Program-made: the position numbers and the translations under genes
The notes under the pieces: generated by a model
What the model was told of the DNA's origin: nothing
What the model saw: the letters and a program-made list of their open reading frames with translations, nothing else
Databases searched by the model: none
Source: Acidobacteriaceae bacterium
GTDB lineage: Bacteria > Acidobacteriota > Terriglobia > Terriglobales > Acidobacteriaceae
NCBI GenBank assembly: GCA_030040395.1
Contig: JASHTU010000024.1
Span: forward strand, 1 to 10,661
Direction of reading: 5' to 3'
Length of the DNA: 10,661 bases
Shown: one piece after another, positions 1-6,921 of the stretch
How positions within the stretch are numbered: the stretch's first letter is position 1
Layout: the number at the start of each line of letters is the position of its first letter

Positions 1-240
1 CTGCCCAGCTGGACGGCCTCGAAGCTCACCTACACCGTCACCATTACCGACTCGAGCGGCACGGCGCACATCTACGGTCCCACTTCCGGCAGTTCGTTTT
101 CCTGCACCGCGGGCTCGGCATACCTGGGGGCCAACGAACCGGCTGCGGTGCAGGTCAGCTATCAATACACGTGGTTCCCCATTTTGGCGTTCAGCCCTTC
201 GAGCAGTTTGACCAGCTCGGAATCGGCGCTCATGGAATGA
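1..240 (+). CDS. TadE-like minor pilin / pilus assembly protein, 3' part only
   Basis: The reading frame is open from the left edge to a TGA at 238-240 and gives 79 C-terminal residues; the start lies outside the window. The visible part is Ser/Thr-rich and ends with VSYQYTWFPILAF, then a linker and SALME. This resembles the C-terminus of TadE-family pseudopilins, where an extracytoplasmic beta-rich segment ends in an aromatic 'Y-x-W-x-P' stretch. TadE proteins are processed minor pilins of the Tad secretion system, anchored by an N-terminal helix that is not visible here. Only 16 bases separate its stop from the ATG of the next gene, a TadG-like protein, so the two are probably co-transcribed. 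Family assignment rests on the short tail plus its neighbour, so it is good but not certain. Confidence 0.7.
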   Translation: MPSWTASKLTYTVTITDSSGTAHIYGPTSGSSFSCTAGSAYLGANEPAAVQVSYQYTWFPILAFSPSSSLTSSESALME

Positions 241-256
241 AAGGAAGAGTGTTGTG

Positions 257-1828
257 ATGAAGTGGCGCGCAAATTCGTTTTGGAGCCGAATGGCTCACCA
301 GGAGCATGGCCAGTCGGCGGTGATCTTCGCCTTCTCGATTGTCTCCTTTATCGGTCTCGCGGGTATTTCGGTCGAGGCCGGCCACGGCTACTATGCCTAT
401 GAAAAGCTCGTTGCCTCAACCAACGCGGCGGCGTTGGCGGGGGCGCAGGGAATGCCCAACACCACAACCGCCGGAGCGAACGTAACCGCCTACAGCTCCG
501 TCACCGGCAACAAGAACGCCAACCCCCTGCTTCAGAACGCTAGCATCACAACCACTTTCTTGTGTTTGAACACCGTGACCAGCACCCTCAAAGCGCCTTG
601 CGAAACCTCCACCGGCGCCGCGGGCGGCTACAACGCCCTACAGGTCACGCAGACCGCCCAGGTTCCGTCGTGGTTCGCGGGCTTGTTCGGCATTCGTCTC
701 TTCAACATCTCGGCCACCTCCACCGCGTCGATGCGCGGCGGCGCAGCCTCGGCCTGGAACATCGCTGTCGTTCTGGACGCTACCCACTCGATGAGCGACC
801 CGGATAGCGGCGTCCAGTGTTCGGGCACGCAGGAGTCCTGCGCGCTCCAGGGCGTGCAGACCCTGTTGGGCCTCCTCTACCCGTGCTCTCCCGGCCAAAC
901 ATGTTCGAGCGGCAGCTCCTATGTGGATGACGTGAGCCTGTATATCTTTCCTCCCATGACCACCGCGACGGAGTCCTATGACTACTGCTCCGGGGGCTCG
1001 CCGACCGGCGTGCAACACGGCTATTACGTGGTTCCAACCCTCAGCAGCTCGTACACCTATCAAATCGTCCCCTACGAGAACGATTACCGGACCACCGACG
1101 CTGCGACCAGTCTCAGCACCGGCGCGAACATCGTGGCGGCGACCGGCTACTCCGGCACGAGTTGTGCCGGCATCGACCCAATAGGTGGTGCGGGCACCTA
1201 TTACGCCCAGGTGATCTACCAGGCGCAGTCGGACTTGATCGCGCAGCAGACCGCGAATCCCGGCTCGAAAAACGCAATGATTATCCTTTCGGACGGCAAC
1301 GCCACGGCCACTGTTTCCACTAGCAGCTCGGGCACCTACGTGTACAGCAGCACCACCACCGGCGGCAGTCATCCCACCACAACATACACGTACATCAGCT
1401 CGACCAGCGACCTGCAGCCGTCTTCGGCCAACGGCTTAAACGGTATCCCGGCCAACAATCCGACCAGTCCTACCTATCCTTCCGCAGTGGGTGAATGCGG
1501 GCAAGCGGTGCTTGCCGCGCAGGCGGCCGCAAATGCGGGAACGACGGTCTACACCATCGGCTATGGCTCCGAGACCTCGGGCTGCACCACGGATTCATCC
1601 TACAGCGCCACCGTGACCACGAACGGGGGAAGCTGGGCCCCCGGCGACAGCCCCTGCCAGGCGATTGCGGCGATGGCCTCGGCAGCGGTGAATTTCTACT
1701 CCGACGACGGCGACGGTTGTAAGGCAACCGTTCCCAGCAACGCGAACCTGACCACGCTGACCGCGATCTTCACCGCGATCAATGCCAATCTCACCACCCC
1801 GATTCTGATTCCCAACGGCACCACGTAG
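257..1828 (+). CDS. TadG-like pilus assembly protein with von Willebrand A domain
   Basis: The protein has 523 residues from ATG 257; a GTG at 254 in the same frame is possible. ATG is preferred because AAGGAAG at 241-247 sits 9 bases upstream of it. Residues about 15-65 match the TadE/TadG N-terminal region: a short basic tail, a GQSAVIFAFSIVSF membrane helix, GISVEAG, then ASTNAAALAGAQ (family form 'A-D-A-A-A-L-A-G-A'). A vWA domain starts near residue 170 with VVLDATHSM, a variant MIDAS (DxTxS), and continues to the LSDGN strand near residue 346 and YTIGYG near residue 435. The protein is Ser/Thr-rich and has 12 cysteines, consistent with a disulfide-bonded extracytoplasmic domain. TadG is a minor component of Tad pili, in the envelope or at the tip. 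It follows tadE and is the last gene before a convergent gene. Confidence 0.88.
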   Translation: MKWRANSFWSRMAHQEHGQSAVIFAFSIVSFIGLAGISVEAGHGYYAYEKLVASTNAAALAGAQGMPNTTTAGANVTAYSSVTGNKNANPLLQNASITTTFLCLNTVTSTLKAPCETSTGAAGGYNALQVTQTAQVPSWFAGLFGIRLFNISATSTASMRGGAASAWNIAVVLDATHSMSDPDSGVQCSGTQESCALQGVQTLLGLLYPCSPGQTCSSGSSYVDDVSLYIFPPMTTATESYDYCSGGSPTGVQHGYYVVPTLSSSYTYQIVPYENDYRTTDAATSLSTGANIVAATGYSGTSCAGIDPIGGAGTYYAQVIYQAQSDLIAQQTANPGSKNAMIILSDGNATATVSTSSSGTYVYSSTTTGGSHPTTTYTYISSTSDLQPSSANGLNGIPANNPTSPTYPSAVGECGQAVLAAQAAANAGTTVYTIGYGSETSGCTTDSSYSATVTTNGGSWAPGDSPCQAIAAMASAAVNFYSDDGDGCKATVPSNANLTTLTAIFTAINANLTTPILIPNGTT

Positions 1829-1844
1829 GCGCATAACCGCCGAG

Positions 1845-1890
1845 GTTCCCCGGCGCAAGAGGGAACTGCTCCTTCCCAGGACGAAGGAGC
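1845..1890. terminator. Paired stem-loops after tadG, possible terminator
   Basis: Two hairpins lie back to back just after the tadG stop. The first has arms GTTCCC (1845-1850) and GGGAAC (1861-1866) with a 10-base loop. The second has arms GCTCCTTC (1868-1875) and GAAGGAGC (1883-1890) with a 7-base loop, a perfect 8-bp stem. Neither is followed by a T-run on either strand, so this is not a classical intrinsic terminator. The position between convergent genes fits a transcript end or 3'-stabilising structure. The rest of 1829-2076 shows only a small GCCGC/GCGGC hairpin at 2053-2066, next to the 3' end of the minus-strand gene. Confidence 0.4.
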
Positions 1891-2076
1891 CAAACCACAG
1901 GTTCAATCCGCTGCCTGCTTCCTGGACGGGGCGAGCCTTGATCGACCGGGAAAAAGTGCGAGTTTGACCCCGCATGGAGAAAGTTAGGACCGCTTTTGAA
2001 ATTCGCGAACGCCAACTCGAATCAACGGATCTGCGCCATGCGTCCGCATCGCGCCGCGGAGGCGGCCTGGCAGGTC

Positions 2077-3528
2077 CTATTCGAGTTCCTCGGGGACAAT
2101 CAGCAGCACTTCCACTCTGGCGATCTGGCCATTCTCGCTGGCCGGCCGGAATTGCCACCGCTCCAGGCATTTCAGCACGAACTGGGCCTGCGGGAAATCC
2201 TGCGGGAAGACGACGCTCAGCGTCTCGAACCGTCCCGCCCGGTCGACGAATCCATGCACCATCAGCGCGTCCGCGTTGATCGAACCAGGAGCGAGATTGG
2301 GCCGCACAATCTCGTACGGCCAGGGAGCTTCGAGTCCGGCAACCGCTCCGTCCGCGCCGGCGTCAGCGGACCGCGGCAAAGAGTATTGAAGGATCCAGCT
2401 CCGAGCCAGCCCCACGTGCAAATAAACGGTGTAGGCCATCCGGCCGCTCCACACTGCGGCCGCCTCGGGGAATTGGTCTCCGATCGAGTCGCCCACCACC
2501 ACGGCGCCAAACGAGCCGTTCTTGGGCCATGTGATTTCGGTGGCGGAGCTGCTGACCCCCTCCCCCTGGCTGATTCCGGAGCTGGCGTCAGCAACCAAAA
2601 CCCCGTTCCCCGGCTGGTTTGCGGATGCGGCGGAGCGCGCCGTGGCCGTCCCATTAGACGCGCCTGGTGCTACGCTCTCGCCACCACTCTCCAAATCGCC
2701 CGCCTTCAAAGAGGAACTACTGTTTTCGGCCACCGAATCGGGCTGCGCCTTGCCGGCGGCAAGCGCGCCACTGGAGCTTGCCGCCGCGCTTTCCTCGACG
2801 GGGGGCAGGGTGATAGTTCCGTTCTTCATGCGCAAATCGGAAAGCGACATCACCGCCGCGGGTGTGGGCTGCGCGTCGATTTGCGAGATGGATGCCGGAG
2901 GCGTCTGCGCCAGTTGGGAGCCCGGGCCTGCTACCGGAGTCGTTGTGCCGGCCAGGATGTGCAGCTTCTCGTTGGGCAACGGCGCTGCGGCGATCTCTAC
3001 ATCGGTCAGATCGATCTCCTGGTTCGGCGCTTCCAGCGACGGCCTGACAGGAGCGGCTGCGGATTTCGCAGACTGCGGCGGAACGATGGTCTTCACGATC
3101 GTCTTGCCCGGCGTCCAGATCAGGACTTCGGGAATCGGGATATTTTCGGCCCGGGCGAGCCGCGCAGCCAAGTCGGGCTGCACCAGAGTTTGGCGGGACG
3201 GCGCTGCCTTCACCCGTTGCTCGAGGACGGCCGGACGCGTCGTGGAGGAGCTGCCCACCGCGAGCGCGCGCGCCATCATGCGAAGACCCGCTTGGTCCTC
3301 CTTGTTGGAGTCCTTGCGATGCATTTGCTGGTCCGGCGTCTTGAGATCGAGATGACGGACCATGTACCGCTCGCTGACGTGGTAGTCGATGGGGGGAATG
3401 TACAGAATGCCGAACGAAACCACGGCGGTCACCGCGACATGAATCAGCGCCGAAGCCAGAAGCGTGGCGGGACGGCGGCTCGGGTCCGGGTGCTCGGCGA
3501 AAAGCGTGACTGTGGAGGAAGACTTCAT
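2077..3528 (-). CDS. TonB-like energy transducer / periplasmic-spanning protein
   Basis: The protein has 483 residues from the ATG at 3528. An upstream in-frame ATG at 3555 would add 9 residues, but the purine-rich GAGGGAGGGG that would serve as ribosome site lies between the two starts, favouring 3528. Residues about 22-44 form a single membrane anchor containing SALIHVAV, like the N-terminal helix of TonB. A long low-complexity periplasmic region rich in Pro, Ala, Ser and Gly follows. The last ~70 residues look like a TonB C-terminal domain: GFVDRAGRFETLSVV, then LERWQFRPASENGQ and VEVLLIVPEE. TonB proteins transmit proton-motive force from ExbBD to outer-membrane receptors. No exbB/exbD or receptor gene is in the window, so the partner is unknown; in this setting it could serve an envelope role linked to the pilus. 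It is divergent from cpaB and convergent with tadG. Confidence 0.8.
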   Translation of the reverse strand: MKSSSTVTLFAEHPDPSRRPATLLASALIHVAVTAVVSFGILYIPPIDYHVSERYMVRHLDLKTPDQQMHRKDSNKEDQAGLRMMARALAVGSSSTTRPAVLEQRVKAAPSRQTLVQPDLAARLARAENIPIPEVLIWTPGKTIVKTIVPPQSAKSAAAPVRPSLEAPNQEIDLTDVEIAAAPLPNEKLHILAGTTTPVAGPGSQLAQTPPASISQIDAQPTPAAVMSLSDLRMKNGTITLPPVEESAAASSSGALAAGKAQPDSVAENSSSSLKAGDLESGGESVAPGASNGTATARSAASANQPGNGVLVADASSGISQGEGVSSSATEITWPKNGSFGAVVVGDSIGDQFPEAAAVWSGRMAYTVYLHVGLARSWILQYSLPRSADAGADGAVAGLEAPWPYEIVRPNLAPGSINADALMVHGFVDRAGRFETLSVVFPQDFPQAQFVLKCLERWQFRPASENGQIARVEVLLIVPEELE

Positions 3529-3879
3529 GAGCCCATTGACCCCTCCCTCACGCATCCGCTCCTAACCACCATTCTAACTGCATATCGAATCGCGTGCCGC
3601 CAACTTTTGTGTGATGGCTCTATGAGTCACTTGACACATTCGGGTAATGCCTCAATCGAACGTCGCGCGATAACATCGAAAACAATACACTGCAGCCCCG
3701 CGCACACTTTTCAGGCCTATCGCACGTTTGTAAGCCGCCGGGGCCATGAACGGCGGTGGTGGCGTGAATGACCACCCCAAAACCGAGACAGTGTGCGCAT
3801 CCTGCGCGGTCCCTCGAAGCAGCGCGCGGAACGGCGCGGAAAGGCGAACCGGCAAGGCCGGTTTGAGACGGAACAAAAA
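3529..3879. other. Divergent intergenic region between tonB-like gene and cpaB
   Basis: These 351 bases must hold the promoters for both flanking genes. On the plus strand a perfect TTGACA lies at 3631-3636, but no convincing -10 follows at 16-18 bases. On the minus strand a TAGAAT-like -10 lies upstream of the tonB-like start without a good -35. A GGTGGT/ACCACC hairpin (3755-3760 with 3771-3776) and a stronger hairpin at 3845-3865 lie in the presumed cpaB leader. The region also contains a 45-codon reading frame (3746-3883), listed separately. I see no convincing sigma-54 site and no RNA gene. Confidence 0.5.
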
Positions 3880-3883
3880 ATGA
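3746..3883 (+). CDS. Possible small leader ORF overlapping the cpaB start
   Basis: An ATG at 3746 opens a 45-residue frame ending in a TGA at 3881-3883 that overlaps the cpaB ATG at 3880 as ATGA, the arrangement typical of translational coupling. The peptide starts MNGGGGVNDHPKTE, has a CxxC motif (VCASCAV), and a strongly basic C-terminal half ending RRNKK. I do not recognise a family. The upstream ribosome site is poor: GGGG lies only 2 bases from the ATG. High GC content makes chance ORFs common, so this may be spurious; the ATGA overlap is the main reason to list it. The 3845-3865 hairpin lies inside it, so translation of this frame would affect folding there. Confidence 0.25.
   Translation: MNGGGGVNDHPKTETVCASCAVPRSSARNGAERRTGKAGLRRNKK
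3845..3865 (+). promoter_or_regulatory. Stem-loop just upstream of the cpaB ribosome site
   Basis: AACCGGC (3847-3853) and GCCGGTT (3857-3863) form a perfect 7-bp stem with an AAG loop. It is extended by a G-U and a C-G pair to 9 bp. It ends 14 bases before the cpaB ATG, immediately 5' of the weak ACGGA ribosome site at 3868-3872. It has no T-run, so termination is unlikely. A role in translation initiation or mRNA stability is inferred from position only. Confidence 0.4.
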
Positions 3884-4728
3884 GTCGGAGATTAGCTACC
3901 ATTCTCGCCATCGCTTGCTTGATTGCCGGTGGGTGCGCGTTTTTGGTGTATCGAATCGTAAACATCCGCTTGGTTGCCGCGCGGCCGCAGCCCACCGTCA
4001 GCGTCGTTGCGGCCGCCCAGGACCTGAAGATCGGCTCCGTCCTGACCCCTGCCAACTTGACTACCGTGGCCATCGTGGGCTCCGTTCCAACCGGAGCCAT
4101 TCTTAAGTCCAGTGACGCCGTGGGCCGTGGCGTCGTCGCGGATATCTACAAGGGTGAGCCGATTTTGGACGGATTGCTCGCGCCCCGCGGCTCCGGCGGA
4201 GGACTCGCGGCCACCATCCCCCAGGGCATGAGGGCCTGCGCCGTCAAAGTGGATGACGTGGTCGGCGTCGCCGGGTTCGTCACCCCCGGCATGCGCGTTG
4301 ACGTTCTCGTTTCCGGAAATCCCCCCGGAGCGGCAGCGTCCGTCGACGGCGTCGTCACCAAAACCATTTTGCAGAATATCCAGGTTCTCTCGGCCGGCAC
4401 GGATATTCAAAAAGACGCCGAGGGCAAGCCGCAGCAGGTGCAAGTAGTCAACCTGCTGGTGAACCCGGAACAGGCGGAGAAACTGAGCCTGGCCACCAAT
4501 CAGTTGAAGATTCAGCTTGTGCTGCGCAACCCGCTCGACACCAAAGTCGGCGACGTGCCCGCTACCGCGATGGGCGCCTTGTTCTCCGGCGCGGTTGCTT
4601 CCGCGCCCCATCCGGTTGAAGTGGCGCGGAGGACCTCCAGGCCCGCGCCGCGCGCGTTTTCCATTGAAGTCATCAACGGGTCGCACACCAGCCAGGAAAA
4701 ATTCTATGCGTCAGATGGACAGAATTGA
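3880..4728 (+). CDS. cpaB: Flp pilus assembly protein CpaB (RcpC), SAF domain
   Basis: The protein has 282 residues. ATG 3880 is chosen because it gives a normal membrane-anchored N-terminus (MSRRLATILAIACLIAG, helix about residues 5-25). The frame extends upstream to 3793, but that would add a charged, non-family stretch. Residues about 38-103 form a SAF domain: VSVVAAAQDLKIGSVLTPAN, then VGRGVVADIYKGEPI. This is followed by the RcpC/CpaB core: IPQGMRACAVKVDDVVGVAG, FVTPGMRVDVLV, ILQNIQVLSAG and VNLLVNPEQAEKL. The C-terminus FSIEVINGS is typical. CpaB is a periplasmic inner-membrane-anchored protein that partners the CpaC secretin in Tad pilus export. The ribosome site (ACGGA, 7 bases away) is weak. 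The gene is first of a tight operon: its stop overlaps the TGAGGGA ribosome site of cpaC. Confidence 0.95.
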   Translation: MSRRLATILAIACLIAGGCAFLVYRIVNIRLVAARPQPTVSVVAAAQDLKIGSVLTPANLTTVAIVGSVPTGAILKSSDAVGRGVVADIYKGEPILDGLLAPRGSGGGLAATIPQGMRACAVKVDDVVGVAGFVTPGMRVDVLVSGNPPGAAASVDGVVTKTILQNIQVLSAGTDIQKDAEGKPQQVQVVNLLVNPEQAEKLSLATNQLKIQLVLRNPLDTKVGDVPATAMGALFSGAVASAPHPVEVARRTSRPAPRAFSIEVINGSHTSQEKFYASDGQN

Positions 4729-4737
4729 GGGACGGCA

Positions 4738-6321
4738 TTGAAAACTAAGATTGGCATTTTCTTCCCATATATCTGCGCGCTGCTGCTGTGCGCCTGGGCC
4801 GGGCCCTCTGCCCAGGCTGCGCAAGGCGCTTCGCGACCCGCCGGAGCCGACTTCCAGGACTCGGCCAACGAGCTCTACGTCACCGTGGGCAAAACCGTCC
4901 TCGTCGATACCGCACGCCCCATCGCACGCGTCGCTGTCGGCTTGGGTGATTTCGCCGAGGCCACGGCTGTCAGTCCCACTGAGGTTATGGTTGACGGCAA
5001 GACCGTCGGTGAGACCAGCCTGATCATCTGGGACAGCCGCGGCGGCCGCCAGTTCTTCAACGTTACGGTGCGGTCCAGCCCGGCCGCGGCCGACGATGAC
5101 CTGGCCGCGGTGCGCCGCGAGTTGCGCGCTGCGCTGCCCGGCCAGACCATCACCGTAAGCCTCGACAACAGCAACATCTTTCTGCGCGGCACTGTGAAAG
5201 ACCTCTCCAGTTCGGAGCGGGCGGTCAAGATCGCCGCCACCGCCGGCAAGGTTGTCAATCTCCTTAATGTGGACGTGCCCTCGTCGGATCCGCAGATTCT
5301 GCTCAAGGTGCGTTTCGCCAGCGTCGACCGCACCCTCGAAAAACAACTCGGCATCAACTTCTTCAATCTCAGCCTCGGCAACGCTATTGGCGGCGTGTCA
5401 ACCGGACAATTCAGCCCGCCCAGCATCTCCAACGGCGGCCAAGCCAATCAAGGAGCCATCAGCTCGTTGGCCGCCCAGGCTACTCTTTCCAATGACCTGA
5501 ACTTGCTTGCCTTTTTCCCCGGCCTCAATGCCGGCGCAACTCTTGAAGCGCTTGAAACCCGAGGGGTGGTGCAAGTGCTCGCCGAGCCCAACCTCCTCGC
5601 CGCGAATGGAAAAGAAGCCAGTTTCCTCGCCGGCGGAGAATTCCCTTATCCCGTTGTGCAGGGAACCTCGACGGGCGGCTCGACGGCGGTGACCATCCAG
5701 TTCAAGGAGTACGGCATCCGTCTCAACTTCATTCCCACCATTACGCCGCGCAACACCATCCGGCTCCAGGTGGCGCCCGAGGTCAGCTCCCTCGACTACA
5801 CCAATGAAGTGCAGATCTCCGGATTCGAGGTGCCGGGCATAACCTCGCGCAATGTGAATACTGAGATCGAGCTGGCCGACGGCCAGAGCTTCGTCATCGG
5901 CGGCCTGCTCAACAATACCGAAACCCAAACGTTCGAAAAAATTCCCTTCCTCGGCGACATCCCCATCCTGGGCAAATTCTTCCAATCCATTGCGAGAACC
6001 AAAAACAACACCGAGCTCATCGTCGTTGTGACCCCGGAGATCGTCGCTCCTATCCCGGCGAACAGCCCCATGCCGGAGCTCAAATATCCGGTCGCCCACA
6101 TGCCGCCCAACTCCAACATTCCCATGCATACGCCGGACGCGAAGACAGCCGCCAATACAATGCCTCCAGCTCCGGCAACCATCCCCATTGAGACGCTGAT
6201 CGACAGCATGAAGCCAGAGAGCCCTCTGGTCATCCAGTCCACAACAGGCGTCTTTGGCGCCAGCTCAACCATGGGGGGCGGCGCGGCGGCTACTCCGGTT
6301 CCCGCAGCGGCGCCGCAATAG
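4738..6321 (+). CDS. cpaC: Outer-membrane secretin CpaC/RcpA of the Tad pilus
   Basis: The protein has 527 residues and starts at TTG 4738. GAGGG at 4727-4731 lies 6 bases upstream, and this start supplies the basic n-region of a signal peptide (MKTKIGIFFPYICALLL, cleavage near residue 28). Residues about 43-112 are the N-terminal secretin domain found in CpaC/RcpA: LYVTVGKTVLVDTARPI, then VMVDGKTVGETSLIIWD. Residues about 120-182 are a BON-like domain (VSLDNSNIFLRGTVKD). Residues about 270-437 are the secretin core: VLAEPNLLAANGKEASFLAG, GIRLNFIPTI, VIGGLLNN, KIPFLGDIPILGKFFQS and ELIVVVTPEIV. A Pro/Ala-rich tail of about 90 residues follows. The protein forms the multimeric outer-membrane channel for the Flp fibre. 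It lies between cpaB (9-base gap) and a DUF192 gene (9-base gap). Confidence 0.96.
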   Translation: MKTKIGIFFPYICALLLCAWAGPSAQAAQGASRPAGADFQDSANELYVTVGKTVLVDTARPIARVAVGLGDFAEATAVSPTEVMVDGKTVGETSLIIWDSRGGRQFFNVTVRSSPAAADDDLAAVRRELRAALPGQTITVSLDNSNIFLRGTVKDLSSSERAVKIAATAGKVVNLLNVDVPSSDPQILLKVRFASVDRTLEKQLGINFFNLSLGNAIGGVSTGQFSPPSISNGGQANQGAISSLAAQATLSNDLNLLAFFPGLNAGATLEALETRGVVQVLAEPNLLAANGKEASFLAGGEFPYPVVQGTSTGGSTAVTIQFKEYGIRLNFIPTITPRNTIRLQVAPEVSSLDYTNEVQISGFEVPGITSRNVNTEIELADGQSFVIGGLLNNTETQTFEKIPFLGDIPILGKFFQSIARTKNNTELIVVVTPEIVAPIPANSPMPELKYPVAHMPPNSNIPMHTPDAKTAANTMPPAPATIPIETLIDSMKPESPLVIQSTTGVFGASSTMGGGAAATPVPAAAPQ

Positions 6322-6330
6322 ACTAATCGG

Positions 6331-6762
6331 ATGAACCTTCTCCAATCGATCGCACGGATTCTCCGTGAACATTCCTCCTCGCACCGGGCTGCAGCGCCGC
6401 CGGCCCGGCTGCGGGCTCTGAACCACACCCGCGGCGCCATCCTTGCCGCGAAGCTTGAAGTTGCCGGCTCCGGTACGGCCCGCCGCAAAGGTCTCTTGGG
6501 CCGGGAGAATCTCGCTTCCGGTGAGGGTTTGTGGATCGTTCCCTGCGAATCGGTCCACACCTTCTTCATGCGCTTCCCCATCGACCTCGTGTACCTTGAC
6601 CGCAAAAACCGGGTTCGAAAATTGTGCGCCGGCGTTGGCCCCTGGCGGATTTCGGCCTGTCTCATGGCGCGCTCGGTGCTTGAGCTTCCGGCCGGCGCCA
6701 TCCGCGCCACCCAAACCCAACGCGGAGACATCGTCGAAGTCGTTCCCGCGCCCGCTGCTTGA
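6331..6762 (+). CDS. DUF192 family protein
   Basis: The protein has 143 residues starting at ATG 6331, 9 bases after the secretin stop and in the same reading frame as it. Residues about 38-140 match the DUF192 family (PF02643, from memory): RRKGLLGRENLASGEGLWIV, then CESVHTFFMRFPIDLVYLDR and VLELPAGAI, ending with a GDIVEVVP strand. DUF192 proteins are small, mostly beta, and of unknown biochemical function; many carry signal peptides. None is obvious here: the ~35-residue N-terminal extension is basic and Ala-rich, not a clean hydrophobic helix. No strong ribosome site precedes the ATG, so translation may be coupled to cpaC. Placement as third gene of the cpaB-cpaC operon suggests an envelope or pilus-assembly role; that is inference. 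Confidence 0.9.
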   Translation: MNLLQSIARILREHSSSHRAAAPPARLRALNHTRGAILAAKLEVAGSGTARRKGLLGRENLASGEGLWIVPCESVHTFFMRFPIDLVYLDRKNRVRKLCAGVGPWRISACLMARSVLELPAGAIRATQTQRGDIVEVVPAPAA

Positions 6763-6921
6763 ACTGGAACACGGCAGCACGTTCCTTAACCGTCAACGCG
6801 GTTTATCCATCGCCCTGAAGCGGGACCATCGCCCTTCGTTGGTGTCCTCGCGGCGGTTCCGGAGCTGTTTCGCTGTAAAGCACGACCGCCGAGCGGCGGC
6901 GCCAACCATCGTTTCAGCTCG
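6763..6921. terminator. Convergent gap with weak hairpins
   Basis: This gap separates the convergent DUF192 and GT87 genes. It holds GGAAC/GTTCC (6766-6770 with 6781-6785, 10-base loop) just after the DUF192 stop. It also holds CCGCC/GGCGG (6886-6890 with 6895-6899, GAGC loop) just beyond the minus-strand stop. Neither has a T-run. They are candidate 3'-end structures, not proven terminators. No ORF of note is seen. Confidence 0.3.

Noticed and set aside
638..1372. Minus-strand frame of 244 residues inside tadG
   Set aside because: Arg/Gly/Ala-rich shadow; the plus-strand frame has the TadG and vWA motifs.
3631..3636. Perfect TTGACA as a sigma-70 -35 for cpaB
   Set aside because: No acceptable -10 at 16-18 bases (AATCGA or neighbours), so I do not call a promoter.
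1996..3771. Long plus-strand frame of 591 residues opposite the tonB-like gene
   Set aside because: It is Arg/Gly/His-rich with no domain and no ribosome site, while the opposite strand has a clear TonB-type anchor and C-terminal domain. It is a GC-driven shadow frame.
3892..4686. Minus-strand frame of 264 residues opposite cpaB
   Set aside because: Asp/Gly/His-rich composition typical of antisense frames; cpaB motifs are clear on the plus strand.
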